Positions 25,270 to 34,802 of a DNA stretch of 64,000 nucleotides are shown here, in pieces (position 1 is the first letter of the stretch; each line of letters opens with the position of its first letter). The notes beneath the pieces were generated by a model. That model was not told the DNA's origin, made no database searches, and saw nothing but the letters and a program-made list of their open reading frames with translations. The stretch covers positions 206,062-270,061 of the forward strand of contig CBDCAW010000004.1 of the NCBI GenBank assembly GCA_965214025.1. The letters are read 5' to 3'. Made by a program: the position numbers and the translations under genes. Origin of the DNA: Granulosicoccus sp965214025. GTDB lineage: Bacteria; Pseudomonadota; Gammaproteobacteria; Granulosicoccales; Granulosicoccaceae.

Positions 25270-28074
25270 GTGACCGACTACAAACACACGCTCAACCTGC
25301 CGAAGACCGACTTCCCGATGCGCGGTAACCTGGCGAAACGCGAACCTGAAATGCTCGCGCGCTGGGACGCCGAGGATCTGCACGCGCACATTCGCGACGC
25401 TTCGCGCGGCCGCCCCGCCTTCATTCTTCACGACGGCCCGCCTTACGCCAACGGCGACATCCACATCGGCCATGTGGTGAACAAGGTGCTGAAGGACATG
25501 ATCGTCAAGAGCAAGCAGCTCGCAGGGTTCGATTCGGCCTACGTCCCGGGCTGGGACTGTCACGGCCTGCCGATCGAGAACAAGGTCGAATCCCTGGTGG
25601 GCAAACCCGGCGAGAAGGTCAGCGAGTCGGAATTCCGGGCGCATTGCCGTCGCTATGCCGCCGAGCAGATCGACAGCCAGCGCATAGAGTTCAAGCGACT
25701 GGGCATCATCGGCGATTGGGACAACCCATACCTGACGATGAACTTTGCCAATGAGGCGAACATCGTACGCACGCTCGGCCGCATCATCGATGCCGGCCAC
25801 GTGTACAAGGGCGTGAAGCCTGTGAACTGGAGCTGGGGCGCACACACGGCCGTGGCCGAGGCCGAGGTGGAGTATCACGACAAGCACTCCACCGCGATCG
25901 ACGTACGTTTCGCCGCCCGCGACAGGGCCGACCTGCTGGCGCCGTTCGGCATCGATGACGATGGCTCCGACGTGAACGTGGTGATCTGGACCACCACCCC
26001 CTGGACGATCCCGGGTAACCAGGGCGTGGCTGTGCACCCGGAGCTCGACTACGCCCTCGTGGCCACCAACGGCGAGCGGCTGATCCTGGCCGATGGCATG
26101 GTCGAGTCGGCGATGCAACGCTACGGCTTCGACTCATTCGAACTGCTGGGCACGGTACGGGGCGAGGCGCTGGACCGCATCCGGCTACGGCACCCTCTCT
26201 ACGATCGCGACTCGCTGTTGATCCTGGGCGAGCATGTCACGTTGGAGGCCGGCACCGGTGCGGTTCATACCGCGCCTGACCACGGCGTGGATGATTTCCA
26301 GGTCAGCAGGCATTACGGGCTCGAACTGCTCGACAACGTCGATGACAACGGCCTGTTCCGTCAGCGCGTGGAGCTGTTCGGCGGTGAGCACGTCATGAAG
26401 GTGGACGACCATCTGCTCGAGGAACTGCGCACGCGCGGCCGGCTCGTCTACAGCGAGAAGTACCAACACAGCTACCCGTTCTGCTGGCGTACCAAGACGC
26501 CGATCATCTTCCGCGCCACACCCCAGTGGTTCATCAGCATGGACGACAAGTCGCTGCGCGACGACACGATGGATGCGATCACGGGCGTGCGCTGGATTCC
26601 GGAGTGGGGCCGGTCACGCATCGAAGGCATGATCGGCAACCGGCCGGACTGGTGCATCTCGCGGCAACGCTACTGGGGGGTGCCCATTCCGCTGTTCCTG
26701 CACCGTGACACCAACGAGTTGCACCCCGACACCGCCGGCCTCATCGAGCAGGTGGCGCAACGTATCGAGACCGATGGAATACAAGCCTGGTTTGACCTTG
26801 AGCCAGCCGAGCTGCTCGGCGAGGACGCCGCGGCGTGGTCCAAAGTCACGGATGTGCTCGATGTCTGGTTCGACTCCGGCACCACCTGGTCGCACGTGCT
26901 CGAGGACGATGCACGCCTCGGATACCCGGCTGACCTGTATCTGGAAGGCTCCGACCAGCACCGTGGCTGGTTTCATTCATCGATACTGACGAGCATGGCC
27001 GCCAACCGGCAGGCACCGTACCGGCAGGTACTGACACACGGTTTCACCGTCGACAAGGACGGGCGCAAGATGTCCAAGTCGGTGGGCAACGTGATCGCAC
27101 CGCAGAAGCTGCTCAAGACGCTCGGTGCCGATATCGTGCGGCTGTGGGTGTGCTCGGCCGACTACCGCGGTGAGATGACCGTTTCGAACGAGATCCTCGA
27201 TCGCATGGCCGACTCCTACCGGCGTATCCGTAACACGGCTCGCTACCTGCTCAGCGCCCTGAACGACTTCGACCCGGCGGTGAACAGTGTCGCATCCGAA
27301 CAGATGCTGGAGCTCGATCGATGGGCGGTGGACCGCGCCTTGCAAACACAACGGGCCGTGCAGGAAGCCTACGCCGACTACCAATTCCACACCGTGTATC
27401 AACGGATTCACAATTTCTGTGCGGTCGACATGTCGAGCTTCTACCTCGACGTGATCAAGGATCGCCAGTACACCCTGCCGGCCGATAGCCTCGGCCGACG
27501 TTCCGCGCAGAGCGCCATGTACCTGATCGCCGATGCCCTCGTGCGCTGGATCTCGCCGGTGCTGAGCTTCACCGGCGATGAGATCTGGCAGTCCCTGCCG
27601 GGCGATCGTAGCGGCAGCGTGTTCACCCGCACCTACAGCGAGGAGCTGTTCGAGCTCGATGCACACAGTCGCTTCAGCCGTGCGGAGTGGACCACCATCA
27701 TCGAGGTGCGCGAAGGCGTATCGAAGACGCTCGAACCGTTGCGCTCCGCCGGTACCATCGGCAGCAGCCTGGATTCCTCAGTGACGTTATATTGCAAGCC
27801 TGATACATTGAACCTCTTGCAGCGCTTGGGCGACGAGCTGCGCTTCGTGCTGATCACATCGGAAGCCTCGGTGGAGAGCGCTGAACACGCTCCCGATGCT
27901 GCAGGCTCCATCAGCGCCGGTGGCGAAAGCATCGGTATCGCGGCGGTGGCCGCCAGCGGCACGAAGTGCGCGCGTTGCTGGCACCGGCGGGCCGATACCG
28001 GCACGGTGGCCGCATACCCCGAGCTGTGCACTCGCTGCGCCGACAACGTTGCCTGCATCGAAGCAGCATCATGA
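25270..28074 (+). CDS. ileS: Isoleucyl-tRNA synthetase
   Basis: A 934-residue class I synthetase. The HIGH motif is in PYANGDIHIGHVVNKVLKD and KMSKS in DGRKMSKSVGNVI. The editing domain includes TTTPWTIPGNQGVAVHPEL. The C-terminal zinc site CARCWHRR...CTRCADN is complete. The GTG at 25270 gives VTDYKHTLNLPKTDFPMRGNLAKREP, the normal N-terminus and length; the frame stays open upstream but that part is repeat-rich and unlikely to be translated. It overlaps lspA by four bases (ATGA). Confidence 0.97.
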   Translation: MTDYKHTLNLPKTDFPMRGNLAKREPEMLARWDAEDLHAHIRDASRGRPAFILHDGPPYANGDIHIGHVVNKVLKDMIVKSKQLAGFDSAYVPGWDCHGLPIENKVESLVGKPGEKVSESEFRAHCRRYAAEQIDSQRIEFKRLGIIGDWDNPYLTMNFANEANIVRTLGRIIDAGHVYKGVKPVNWSWGAHTAVAEAEVEYHDKHSTAIDVRFAARDRADLLAPFGIDDDGSDVNVVIWTTTPWTIPGNQGVAVHPELDYALVATNGERLILADGMVESAMQRYGFDSFELLGTVRGEALDRIRLRHPLYDRDSLLILGEHVTLEAGTGAVHTAPDHGVDDFQVSRHYGLELLDNVDDNGLFRQRVELFGGEHVMKVDDHLLEELRTRGRLVYSEKYQHSYPFCWRTKTPIIFRATPQWFISMDDKSLRDDTMDAITGVRWIPEWGRSRIEGMIGNRPDWCISRQRYWGVPIPLFLHRDTNELHPDTAGLIEQVAQRIETDGIQAWFDLEPAELLGEDAAAWSKVTDVLDVWFDSGTTWSHVLEDDARLGYPADLYLEGSDQHRGWFHSSILTSMAANRQAPYRQVLTHGFTVDKDGRKMSKSVGNVIAPQKLLKTLGADIVRLWVCSADYRGEMTVSNEILDRMADSYRRIRNTARYLLSALNDFDPAVNSVASEQMLELDRWAVDRALQTQRAVQEAYADYQFHTVYQRIHNFCAVDMSSFYLDVIKDRQYTLPADSLGRRSAQSAMYLIADALVRWISPVLSFTGDEIWQSLPGDRSGSVFTRTYSEELFELDAHSRFSRAEWTTIIEVREGVSKTLEPLRSAGTIGSSLDSSVTLYCKPDTLNLLQRLGDELRFVLITSEASVESAEHAPDAAGSISAGGESIGIAAVAASGTKCARCWHRRADTGTVAAYPELCTRCADNVACIEAAS

Positions 28075-28580
28075 GTCTCGCCCTGCGCTACGCCATCGCC
28101 GTCATCGTGGTCGTGCTCGATCAGATTACCAAGGTGATCGCCGACCGTAGCCTGGAACTGTACGAGCAGATCGTGATCACATCGTTCTTCAACATCACGC
28201 TGGCCTACAACAAGGGCGCCGCCTTCAGCTTCCTCGATGATGCCGGCGGCTGGCAACGTTGGTTCTTCACCATCGTGAGTACCGTAGTCAGTGTGGTGCT
28301 GGTGGTGTGGCTATACCGCATGAGCGTTCGCGAACGCTGGCTTGGCCTGGCCATTTCCCTGATCCTCGGCGGCGCCGTGGGCAACCTGATCGACCGCATC
28401 ATCTACGGGCACGTAGTGGACTTCATCCAGGTGCACTACGCTGGTGCCTATTTCCCGAGCTTCAATATCGCCGATGCCGCGATTTCCTGTGGCACGGTGA
28501 TATTGCTCGCGCTGATGTTCTTCGACAGGAACCCGGTCGACGGGGCATCGAAGAACACCGACGATCGCGCCGACACCTGA
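28071..28580 (+). CDS. lspA: Lipoprotein signal peptidase
   Basis: A 169-residue inner-membrane aspartyl protease that cleaves prolipoproteins before the lipidated cysteine. Four transmembrane segments are visible. The catalytic aspartates are in GGAVGNLIDRIIYGHVVDFI and FNIADAAIS, and the family motif FNITLAYNKGAAFSFL is present. It is coupled to ileS by an ATGA overlap. Its substrates include the lipoproteins encoded elsewhere in this window. The fkpB gene that often sits between lspA and ispH is absent. Confidence 0.97.
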   Translation: MSLALRYAIAVIVVVLDQITKVIADRSLELYEQIVITSFFNITLAYNKGAAFSFLDDAGGWQRWFFTIVSTVVSVVLVVWLYRMSVRERWLGLAISLILGGAVGNLIDRIIYGHVVDFIQVHYAGAYFPSFNIADAAISCGTVILLALMFFDRNPVDGASKNTDDRADT

Positions 28581-28626
28581 CGGGCTCGTAAGATCCGAAA
28601 CCGCCATTCATGAAGGAGAGCCCGAC

Positions 28627-29604
28627 ATGCAGATAATGCTAGCCAATCCCAGGGGCTTCTGCGCCGGTGTGGACCGTGCCATCGAGATCGTCGAGCGTGC
28701 CATCGAGCTGCACGGTGCACCGATCTATGTGCGCCACGAAGTCGTGCACAACAAGTACGTGGTCGATGAACTGCGCGAGAAAGGCGCAGTGTTCGTCGAC
28801 GAGCTGGAAGAGATCCCGGACGACAGCACCGTGATCTTCAGCGCTCACGGCGTTTCGCGCGATGTGGAAGAGACCGCCGAGCGCCGCGGCCTGCAGATCT
28901 TCGATGCCACCTGCCCGCTGGTGACCAAGGTGCACCTGGAGGTCGTGAAATACGCACGCGCCGGCAAGGAGGTCATCCTGATCGGCCATGCCGGGCACCC
29001 GGAGGTCGAGGGCACCATGGGGCGCTACGATACCCGCCATGGCGGGCGCATCGTTCTCGTCGAAAGCCCGGAAGACGTGCCACACCTGGATATTCGGCAG
29101 CCGGACGAACTGGCCTTCGTCTCGCAGACCACGCTGTCCGTCGACGATACGCAAGACATCATCGATGCCCTGCGCGCTCGATTTCCACAGATCGCCGCAC
29201 CGAACCGGGATGACATCTGCTATGCCACGCAGAATCGGCAAGATGCGGTAAAGAAGTTGTGTCGGGAAGTCGACCTTCTACTGGTGGTTGGCGCCGCCAA
29301 CAGCTCGAATTCGAACCGTCTGCAGGAGCTTGGGCAGCGCGCAGGCGTGGAGTCCTACCTGATCACCCGGGCCGACGTCATCGAGGACGACTGGCTGGTT
29401 GGCAAGCATCGGATAGGTGTCACCGCCGGCGCATCGGCCCCGGAAATCCTGGTGCAGGAAGTGGTTCAGAGGCTGCGCGATGCCGGTGGTCAGACGGCGG
29501 AAGAGTCGTCAGGTATCGAGGAGAACATCTCGTTCTCGATTCCCAAGGCACTGCGACGGATGGATCTGCCAGGCAGCCGGGTCGATCGTGGCGCCACCAG
29601 TTGA
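28627..29604 (+). CDS. ispH: 4-hydroxy-3-methylbut-2-enyl diphosphate reductase
   Basis: A 325-residue 4Fe-4S enzyme that makes IPP and DMAPP in the last step of the MEP pathway. The three iron-sulfur cysteines are in NPRGFCAGVDRA, FDATCPLVTK and DDICYATQNRQ. Further motifs are VRHEVVHNKYVV, SAHGVSR and GAANSSNSNRL. AAGGAGAG lies about seven bases before the start. It supplies precursors used by IspB, encoded in the same window. Confidence 0.97.
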   Translation: MQIMLANPRGFCAGVDRAIEIVERAIELHGAPIYVRHEVVHNKYVVDELREKGAVFVDELEEIPDDSTVIFSAHGVSRDVEETAERRGLQIFDATCPLVTKVHLEVVKYARAGKEVILIGHAGHPEVEGTMGRYDTRHGGRIVLVESPEDVPHLDIRQPDELAFVSQTTLSVDDTQDIIDALRARFPQIAAPNRDDICYATQNRQDAVKKLCREVDLLLVVGAANSSNSNRLQELGQRAGVESYLITRADVIEDDWLVGKHRIGVTAGASAPEILVQEVVQRLRDAGGQTAEESSGIEENISFSIPKALRRMDLPGSRVDRGATS

Positions 29605-29659
29605 GGCGAGCAGGGTGCGCACGAGAACAGCGACCGCGTCGAGGCCGTTGAATCTCGAG

Positions 29660-30940
29660 TCAGCTTGCCTGCTTCAGCAGGGTCTGGACGCCCACCAGCT
29701 TGTGGGTAGCCGCCTTGAGGATTTCACCGGGTGATTTGAGGTCGATACCGGCTTGCTGCAGGCGCCTGGCGAGCAGCAGGTTGTCGGCGCTGGGAATCGA
29801 GCTGTGTTCGGCATCGGGCATTTCCGCCTGAATGATCAACAGGGATGCGGTCACCAGATCGGTGTAGGTGATCTCCCCGTTATGCGTGCGGTACCAGTCA
29901 CGTGCCTTGTGCGCGGCATCGACGTAGAAATCCGCGAAATCCCAATGGCTGAGCAGCCAGCCGGACACCACCGTGCGTAGATTGTCGATGACAGTGGCGA
30001 AGCGATCCCTGTCGGTGATCCGTTCCGCGTGATCGTTGGCCACGGTGATCACCAGCAGCTCCCCGATGTCGGCTGTGAGAGCCACCAACCCGGCCACCTC
30101 GCTCTTCAACTCCGGCGTCTGTTGCGAGAGTACCTGCACGATCGCCGACGAGAGTCGGCAGCGGCGCACGTAACGCGTGAGACGCTTGCCGATGATCTCG
30201 TTGGCAGGCTCCAGTGTGTTGGCTGCCAGAAGGTCCGCGAGCATGCGTCGGGTGGATTCGACACCCAGACGGGAGATGGCACCGCGAATGGTCTGGGTGG
30301 CGTCCGAACCGCCGGCATCGGCCCGATTCGCCGCATTCACGATGTGGGCGGTCAGGCCAGGGTCGGCCTGGATGATCTCGGCAAGCTCCGGAATGCCCTG
30401 TACCGACTTGTGCGCATGCGTGATCTGAGTTGCCATCGAGGCAAGGATCGCGAGGTGAACCTTGCTACCGGTGATGTGTGTGATCACATCGTCGAACAGC
30501 AGATTCTCCAGGTCACCGGTTTCCACATCGATCACGTGCACTGCGTTCTTCTGCTGCTCTCGCAGCAGGATGTCGATCTGCTCGCGACCGAACTTCACCA
30601 CCTTGGCCAGAGCCGGCGTTCGCGCACTCTGGTACACGCTCTTGTCGAGAAACAGTGGCTGCAGGGCGTCGCTGGTTCGGGCCATGAGGCTGCCGGCCTC
30701 ATCGCGACCGTTATAGAGGTTCAGTGAACCATCGACGAGATACATCATCCAGCGATGCGCGTTCTCCGGCTTGAGAACGTCGTTGCGCTGCACGTGCATG
30801 ACGGTGGCGGTGCGGCACAAGGCTGCCCGGTTGATCGCATTGAGTTCGTTGACCGGAGATACCGCGGCGGCCGTTGCCAGAATCAGCGTGGCATCGTTCG
30901 CGGTACTCGGATCAGTATTGCTGGCATCGGATTTGAACAC
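29660..30940 (-). CDS. HDOD-domain protein with cyclic-nucleotide-binding-like N-terminus
   Basis: A 426-residue predicted signalling protein. The N-terminal ~150 residues resemble a cupin or cyclic-nucleotide-binding module (INRAALCRTATVMHVQRNDVL...MMYLVDGSLNLYNG). The C-terminal part is an HDOD domain (IPELAEIIQADPGLTAHIVNAANRADAG, AISRLGVESTRRMLADLLAAN), a relative of HD hydrolases without a full metal site. It probably acts in regulation and not catalysis. The GTG at 30940 has GAGG about eight bases upstream and lies 22 bases after the Ig-lipoprotein stop, so it is the last gene of that unit. Further-upstream starts would overlap the neighbour and look non-coding. Confidence 0.75.
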   Translation of the reverse strand: MFKSDASNTDPSTANDATLILATAAAVSPVNELNAINRAALCRTATVMHVQRNDVLKPENAHRWMMYLVDGSLNLYNGRDEAGSLMARTSDALQPLFLDKSVYQSARTPALAKVVKFGREQIDILLREQQKNAVHVIDVETGDLENLLFDDVITHITGSKVHLAILASMATQITHAHKSVQGIPELAEIIQADPGLTAHIVNAANRADAGGSDATQTIRGAISRLGVESTRRMLADLLAANTLEPANEIIGKRLTRYVRRCRLSSAIVQVLSQQTPELKSEVAGLVALTADIGELLVITVANDHAERITDRDRFATVIDNLRTVVSGWLLSHWDFADFYVDAAHKARDWYRTHNGEITYTDLVTASLLIIQAEMPDAEHSSIPSADNLLLARRLQQAGIDLKSPGEILKAATHKLVGVQTLLKQAS

Positions 30941-30962
30941 GCTGTAAGCCTCGGTTCGAAGA

Positions 30963-33341
30963 TCAGTCGGCGTCGTAGCAGCCCGGCTGCGAACCGAACG
31001 GGCTGCGAACATTGGGCGGCGCAGTGCCGGTGTTGTCTTTCTGTGCCGACAGCAAGGGCAGGAACGTGTCGAAGGAGGCTGTCGACTCCACGTCGAACAT
31101 CTGTGCCCTGGCTGTGACGCGGACCGTTGCCCACAGGGCATTGTTCGCCGGGTACACCAGGTCGAATCGAGTCGCCCCCTGTTCGTCGGTACTCAGGGTG
31201 CCGTCCGGAACGCTTGCCAACACCGCTGGCGAACCGATCGCGGCAGCCGGCACCGGACCTTGCGGTTGGAGGGTCTCGTCGTCGTCGAGATCATCGCCCG
31301 AGTCGCGTACTCGGGCCATCCCGGGACTGCCGACGTCGCACTCGGCAGTCACGAGGGGTGCCCAATGGCTGGGGTCGAAATAGGCAACCGAGCGCAGCGG
31401 CAGGCCGGCCTCATCGACCAGCTGCATGTCACCCTTGTAGTACCTGAGTGTTCGCACCGATACATCCACCGAGGCATTCTCGAGAGCCGCCCCACTGCCA
31501 TCGGCGACCTTCACCAGGAACGGCATGGTGTACCGAGAACGTCCGGCATCCGTGTCGATAAGATTCGAGGTACCGATCGTCACATCGAGGCGTCTTTCCA
31601 TGAGAGCGAGCGGGCTGCGGAAGCTATCCGCCGCCACCGCCGGCTCCTGCGAAGCGACGAATTCGAAATCCGTGCGCGTCGCCGGATAGCCGCCCTCGGC
31701 GGCTTGCACCGTGAGGGTGGCAGGCCCGGCGCTCGATGAGCGCACCATAACCGTCGCCGTGCCGTTCTCATCAGTCAACACCACCGGCTCGGCAATCTCC
31801 CCTACGCTAATCCGAAACTGCAAGGGCTGCCCCACGACCGGTTGCTCCTGAAGCTGCCATGTCACACTCACGGGGTGGGTTCGACCGACCGCCCGTTCGC
31901 TCCCCTCGACCTCGGAGTCGAACGACAGCCGATCCGTGGCGATCGTGAACCGATGGCTGCCGATGACCGTGCCGTCGAGCGCCGAGACGAAAATCTCATC
32001 GCTGCCGGCCGCGCTATCCACACTCACCTCACCCACGCCCTGGGCATCGGTGATGACCGTCTCCGGCGTGACGGCATTGCCCGCCCTCGACCTGAACGTC
32101 AGCCGGCGATCGGCGATACGATCACCGTTGCCCGCCTGCAGGGTGGCGACCAGCCGAGCCGTCTCACCGGGCACCAGGACTACCGGTCCGGCCACGCTCA
32201 ACGTAGAGCCTCTGGCCCTCAGCACCCCGTTGGCGGTGATACCGGCGGAATCGACAACGACGTCGATATCCTTGTTCCGGTAGTCAGCCGTCAGGCCGAG
32301 CGATGTGCTCGCTTCACCGTTCTCGTCGGTCACACCGCTCGTCGAGCGCAGTACACCACCGGCTGCCCTGAAGTCGATCATCCGGCCGGGGACCGCTGCA
32401 TCGCTATCATCGGTGACCCGAGCCGTGATCGTCGCCACACCATCGCTACCGGTGGCAAGGAAATTCCGATTGCTGATCATGCTGATTTGCAGCGGCTCGG
32501 CGTCGCTCTGTGCGGAACCAGAAGTAGCCGAGGGGGCAGAAGCGGGATCAGGCTCAGGATCATCATCAGGTCGATACACCGTGCTCACCGTGCCGTCGAA
32601 CGCAGACACCGACACTTCACCGCTGCCGCCCGACACACTTACCTCCGCCTGACCATCGACGTCGGTGCGTGCCGATGCGGGGGTGACGGAGCCACCCGCC
32701 GAAGTGGTGAACGTGAGCAGCTCGTCGACGATAGGTGTATCGATGCCGGACAGCAACGTGGCGCTCAGCCTTTCACCCGGTGTTGCGTTCTGTGTTTCGC
32801 TCGGCGCCGTGCTTGCGTTGTCCGTGGAGTCCGCGGCAGAGAAGACCACCAGGCGTGTGCCGGTGGCCCGAATCGTTGTCGAGCCACTGACGCGCCCCGC
32901 CTCCACGGTGACCACGATGTCGCGGTTCCTGTAGGTTCTGGCGAGCGTCAGCGTGGCGCTCGCTTCACCGTTCTCGTCTGTCTCGGTATCGATACCTTGC
33001 AGCACGCCGCTGTCGGCACTGATGACGACGCTCTGATCGCCTACGCCCTGGTTGCTCTCATTGGTGACGAACGCGGTGATGGTGGCCTTGCCGGTACCAC
33101 CGGTGGGCAGCTGTGCCACGTCGCTGATGACCCGCACCGAGAGGTCCTGGCCGATGGTTGCTGCACCCAAGCCCGGTTCGATGAGATCGCCGTTCGCATT
33201 GTACTGCGGCGTTGTCGATCCACCGGTGCTCGTGTCGTCACTGCGCTTGCTGCATGAGACCAGCAACACCGAGGTGACGAGCAGCAACATGCCCAGCGCC
33301 CTGGGCCACCGGGTGAGTTGCTTCGATCCGGGCTTCATCAT
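30963..33341 (-). CDS. Multi-domain bacterial Ig-like (Big_1) lipoprotein
   Basis: A 792-residue surface or periplasmic lipoprotein. The signal peptide ends in lipobox LVSC. At least four immunoglobulin-like modules follow. A first pair (KATITAFVTNESNQGVGDQS..., then TFTTSAGGSVTPASARTDVDGQAEVSV) is repeated as a second pair (VATITARVTDDSDAAVPGR..., then TFRSRAGNAVTPETVITDAQGVGEVSV). Each pair ends in a near-identical SAFDGTV/SALDGTV segment, which points to duplication of a two-domain block. A fifth Ig-like segment and a C-terminal domain of ~170 residues complete it. AAGGA about nine bases upstream supports the start. Intimin/invasin-type Ig domains suggest adhesion or structural spacing, but no binding partner is visible. 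Confidence 0.85.
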   Translation of the reverse strand: MMKPGSKQLTRWPRALGMLLLVTSVLLVSCSKRSDDTSTGGSTTPQYNANGDLIEPGLGAATIGQDLSVRVISDVAQLPTGGTGKATITAFVTNESNQGVGDQSVVISADSGVLQGIDTETDENGEASATLTLARTYRNRDIVVTVEAGRVSGSTTIRATGTRLVVFSAADSTDNASTAPSETQNATPGERLSATLLSGIDTPIVDELLTFTTSAGGSVTPASARTDVDGQAEVSVSGGSGEVSVSAFDGTVSTVYRPDDDPEPDPASAPSATSGSAQSDAEPLQISMISNRNFLATGSDGVATITARVTDDSDAAVPGRMIDFRAAGGVLRSTSGVTDENGEASTSLGLTADYRNKDIDVVVDSAGITANGVLRARGSTLSVAGPVVLVPGETARLVATLQAGNGDRIADRRLTFRSRAGNAVTPETVITDAQGVGEVSVDSAAGSDEIFVSALDGTVIGSHRFTIATDRLSFDSEVEGSERAVGRTHPVSVTWQLQEQPVVGQPLQFRISVGEIAEPVVLTDENGTATVMVRSSSAGPATLTVQAAEGGYPATRTDFEFVASQEPAVAADSFRSPLALMERRLDVTIGTSNLIDTDAGRSRYTMPFLVKVADGSGAALENASVDVSVRTLRYYKGDMQLVDEAGLPLRSVAYFDPSHWAPLVTAECDVGSPGMARVRDSGDDLDDDETLQPQGPVPAAAIGSPAVLASVPDGTLSTDEQGATRFDLVYPANNALWATVRVTARAQMFDVESTASFDTFLPLLSAQKDNTGTAPPNVRSPFGSQPGCYDAD

Positions 33342-33373
33342 CGTGCGTATTCCTTGTCTAGATCGTGCCAGCT

Positions 33374-33913
33374 TCAGCGAAAGCCGCCGAAGAAATACTG
33401 AACACCGATGGTGGCAGTGGTGAACGCACCATCGTCGAACCGCAACACGTGCACGTTCAATGCCGTCGTCTCACTACCGAACAGGTTGATACCCGCGCCG
33501 AAAGCATTGCCGGAATCGGTGTTGTTCAGGTCGCTGTCTATATCCAGACGAACCTGACCCGCCAGCAGGTAGAGCTGTGTTCGGTCCCATCGATAACCGA
33601 GCCGCAACATGGCACTCTGGTACTGCACCAAGGGATCACTGAAAATGCTGTCAGTCTCGTCAGATGCGGCTCCGGCCTGCAATTCAAGGCCCAGGAAGTC
33701 GAGCAACTGGATACCGACAGTCGCGTTGATCGTGCCCAGGCTCCTGTCGTCGTTGCCCGGAACCTCCAGGCTGCCGTCGGAAAAACCGACGCCGGCGTAC
33801 GCTCTGGCTGCCTCGTCGGCCTGCACCGGCGCAGAACCGAGAACAAGAGCCAGCACGGCTGGAATTACCGAGTGCCACAGCTGGCCTGTCAATCTGTGGA
33901 GAATTGCTCGCAT
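33374..33913 (-). CDS. Small outer-membrane beta-barrel protein
   Basis: A 179-residue exported protein. The signal peptide is cleaved around VQA-DEA. The mature part alternates polar and hydrophobic residues in short strands (AYAGVGFSDGSLEV, GTINATVGIQLLDFLGLELQAGA, AMLRLGYRWDRTQLYLLAGQVRLDID, TALNVHVLRF, TTATIGVQYFFGGF), consistent with an eight-stranded barrel of the OmpW/OmpA-like size class. The penultimate aromatic pattern FGGFR is a weak BAM signal. It is first in a three-gene unit, 32 bases upstream of the Ig-lipoprotein. The specific family is not clear; it has some YfaZ flavour. Confidence 0.7.
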   Translation of the reverse strand: MRAILHRLTGQLWHSVIPAVLALVLGSAPVQADEAARAYAGVGFSDGSLEVPGNDDRSLGTINATVGIQLLDFLGLELQAGAASDETDSIFSDPLVQYQSAMLRLGYRWDRTQLYLLAGQVRLDIDSDLNNTDSGNAFGAGINLFGSETTALNVHVLRFDDGAFTTATIGVQYFFGGFR

Positions 33914-34267
33914 TGATCATCTACTCCGGTCATTGGGCCCTGGCAGCCGTCGCAGCGATGCCGGATCTGTGTTGTCTGAGTGTTGACGTACCGATCCACC
34001 CGAATCATGCGTCGTGGGAGGAGTGCCGTGCGTTCGTGTGATACCGGTCCCGAAAGACGCTTGATCTCGATGCAGATGTCGGCCGACACAAAGGAATGCT
34101 TGAGCACCGATCGACAGCAAGGTCCTGAAAGCTACTGCCCCGCAGGCACCCGACGGGCCAGGAAAAGCCTTGGCATCGATCAGCACGCAGGCGCCATGGG
34201 CCATTCGATGACATACCCTGACACCCAGAAGACTCCCGGGAGCTCCTGGTGGCGGTATCATTCGCTG
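33914..34267. other. Divergent intergenic region, no gene seen
   Basis: This 354-base stretch separates the barrel protein gene from the thioredoxin-like lipoprotein. The plus-strand frame of the downstream gene stays open through most of it, but the encoded residues are Arg/Ser-rich and lack a signal peptide, so I do not count them as coding. I found no convincing promoter or hairpin. Confidence 0.45.
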
Positions 34268-34771
34268 ATGCCGAAACCCAACTTGGTCCTGCGCGTGCCT
34301 ACCGTCGGCCTCACCGTAGCCCTGTGCGCTATCCTGCTGGCGTGCGGAAGCCGTGTAGGCCCCGGTGAGGCGCCACCGGCCCGGCTTCATACGCTGACGG
34401 GTGACATCATCGAGCTGCAGTCACTCGACGGTCCGGTGCTCGTGAATTTCTGGTCCCCCACCTGCGTCGTCTGCCTGCAGGAAATGCCTGCCATGGCAGA
34501 GCTCTATGACGACTACGCCGGCGCAGGCTTCGAGCTGATCGCGGTGGCCATGCCCCATGACCCACCGAATGAAGTGCTGGAACTGGCCAAGGCGCGCAAA
34601 CTGCCCTTCCCGGTGGCGATCGACATCGAGGGCAAGGTACTGGAACAGTTCGAACCGGTGCGCGGCACGCCGACCAGCTACCTGTTTGACGCAGATGGCA
34701 CGACGGTCGCCCGCCATGTGGGTGCAATGGACATCCGGGCGTTGCGCGATCAGCTCGACGGCATGCTGTAG
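34268..34771 (+). CDS. TlpA-like thiol-disulfide lipoprotein
   Basis: A 167-residue thioredoxin-fold protein. The ATG at 34268 gives a signal peptide ending in lipobox LLAC. The redox motif is in FWSPTCVVCLQEMPAM (CVVC), where most TlpA/ResA proteins have a WCxxC site. The cis-proline loop is in VRGTPTSYLFDADG. It probably reduces periplasmic disulfides, for example during cytochrome c or metal-centre maturation. It is followed after 31 bases by hemJ, which fits a heme-related role, but the link is only by position. Confidence 0.85.
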   Translation: MPKPNLVLRVPTVGLTVALCAILLACGSRVGPGEAPPARLHTLTGDIIELQSLDGPVLVNFWSPTCVVCLQEMPAMAELYDDYAGAGFELIAVAMPHDPPNEVLELAKARKLPFPVAIDIEGKVLEQFEPVRGTPTSYLFDADGTTVARHVGAMDIRALRDQLDGML

Positions 34772-34802
34772 CCTGCCGCTCTCACCTCATCGACGACAAC
34801 TC

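Noticed and set aside
31842..33257. A 471-codon plus-strand open frame
   Set aside because: It is antisense to the Ig-like lipoprotein, which has a signal peptide and clear domains. The plus-strand product is Arg/His/Ala-rich with no recognisable domain, as expected from a high-GC shadow frame.
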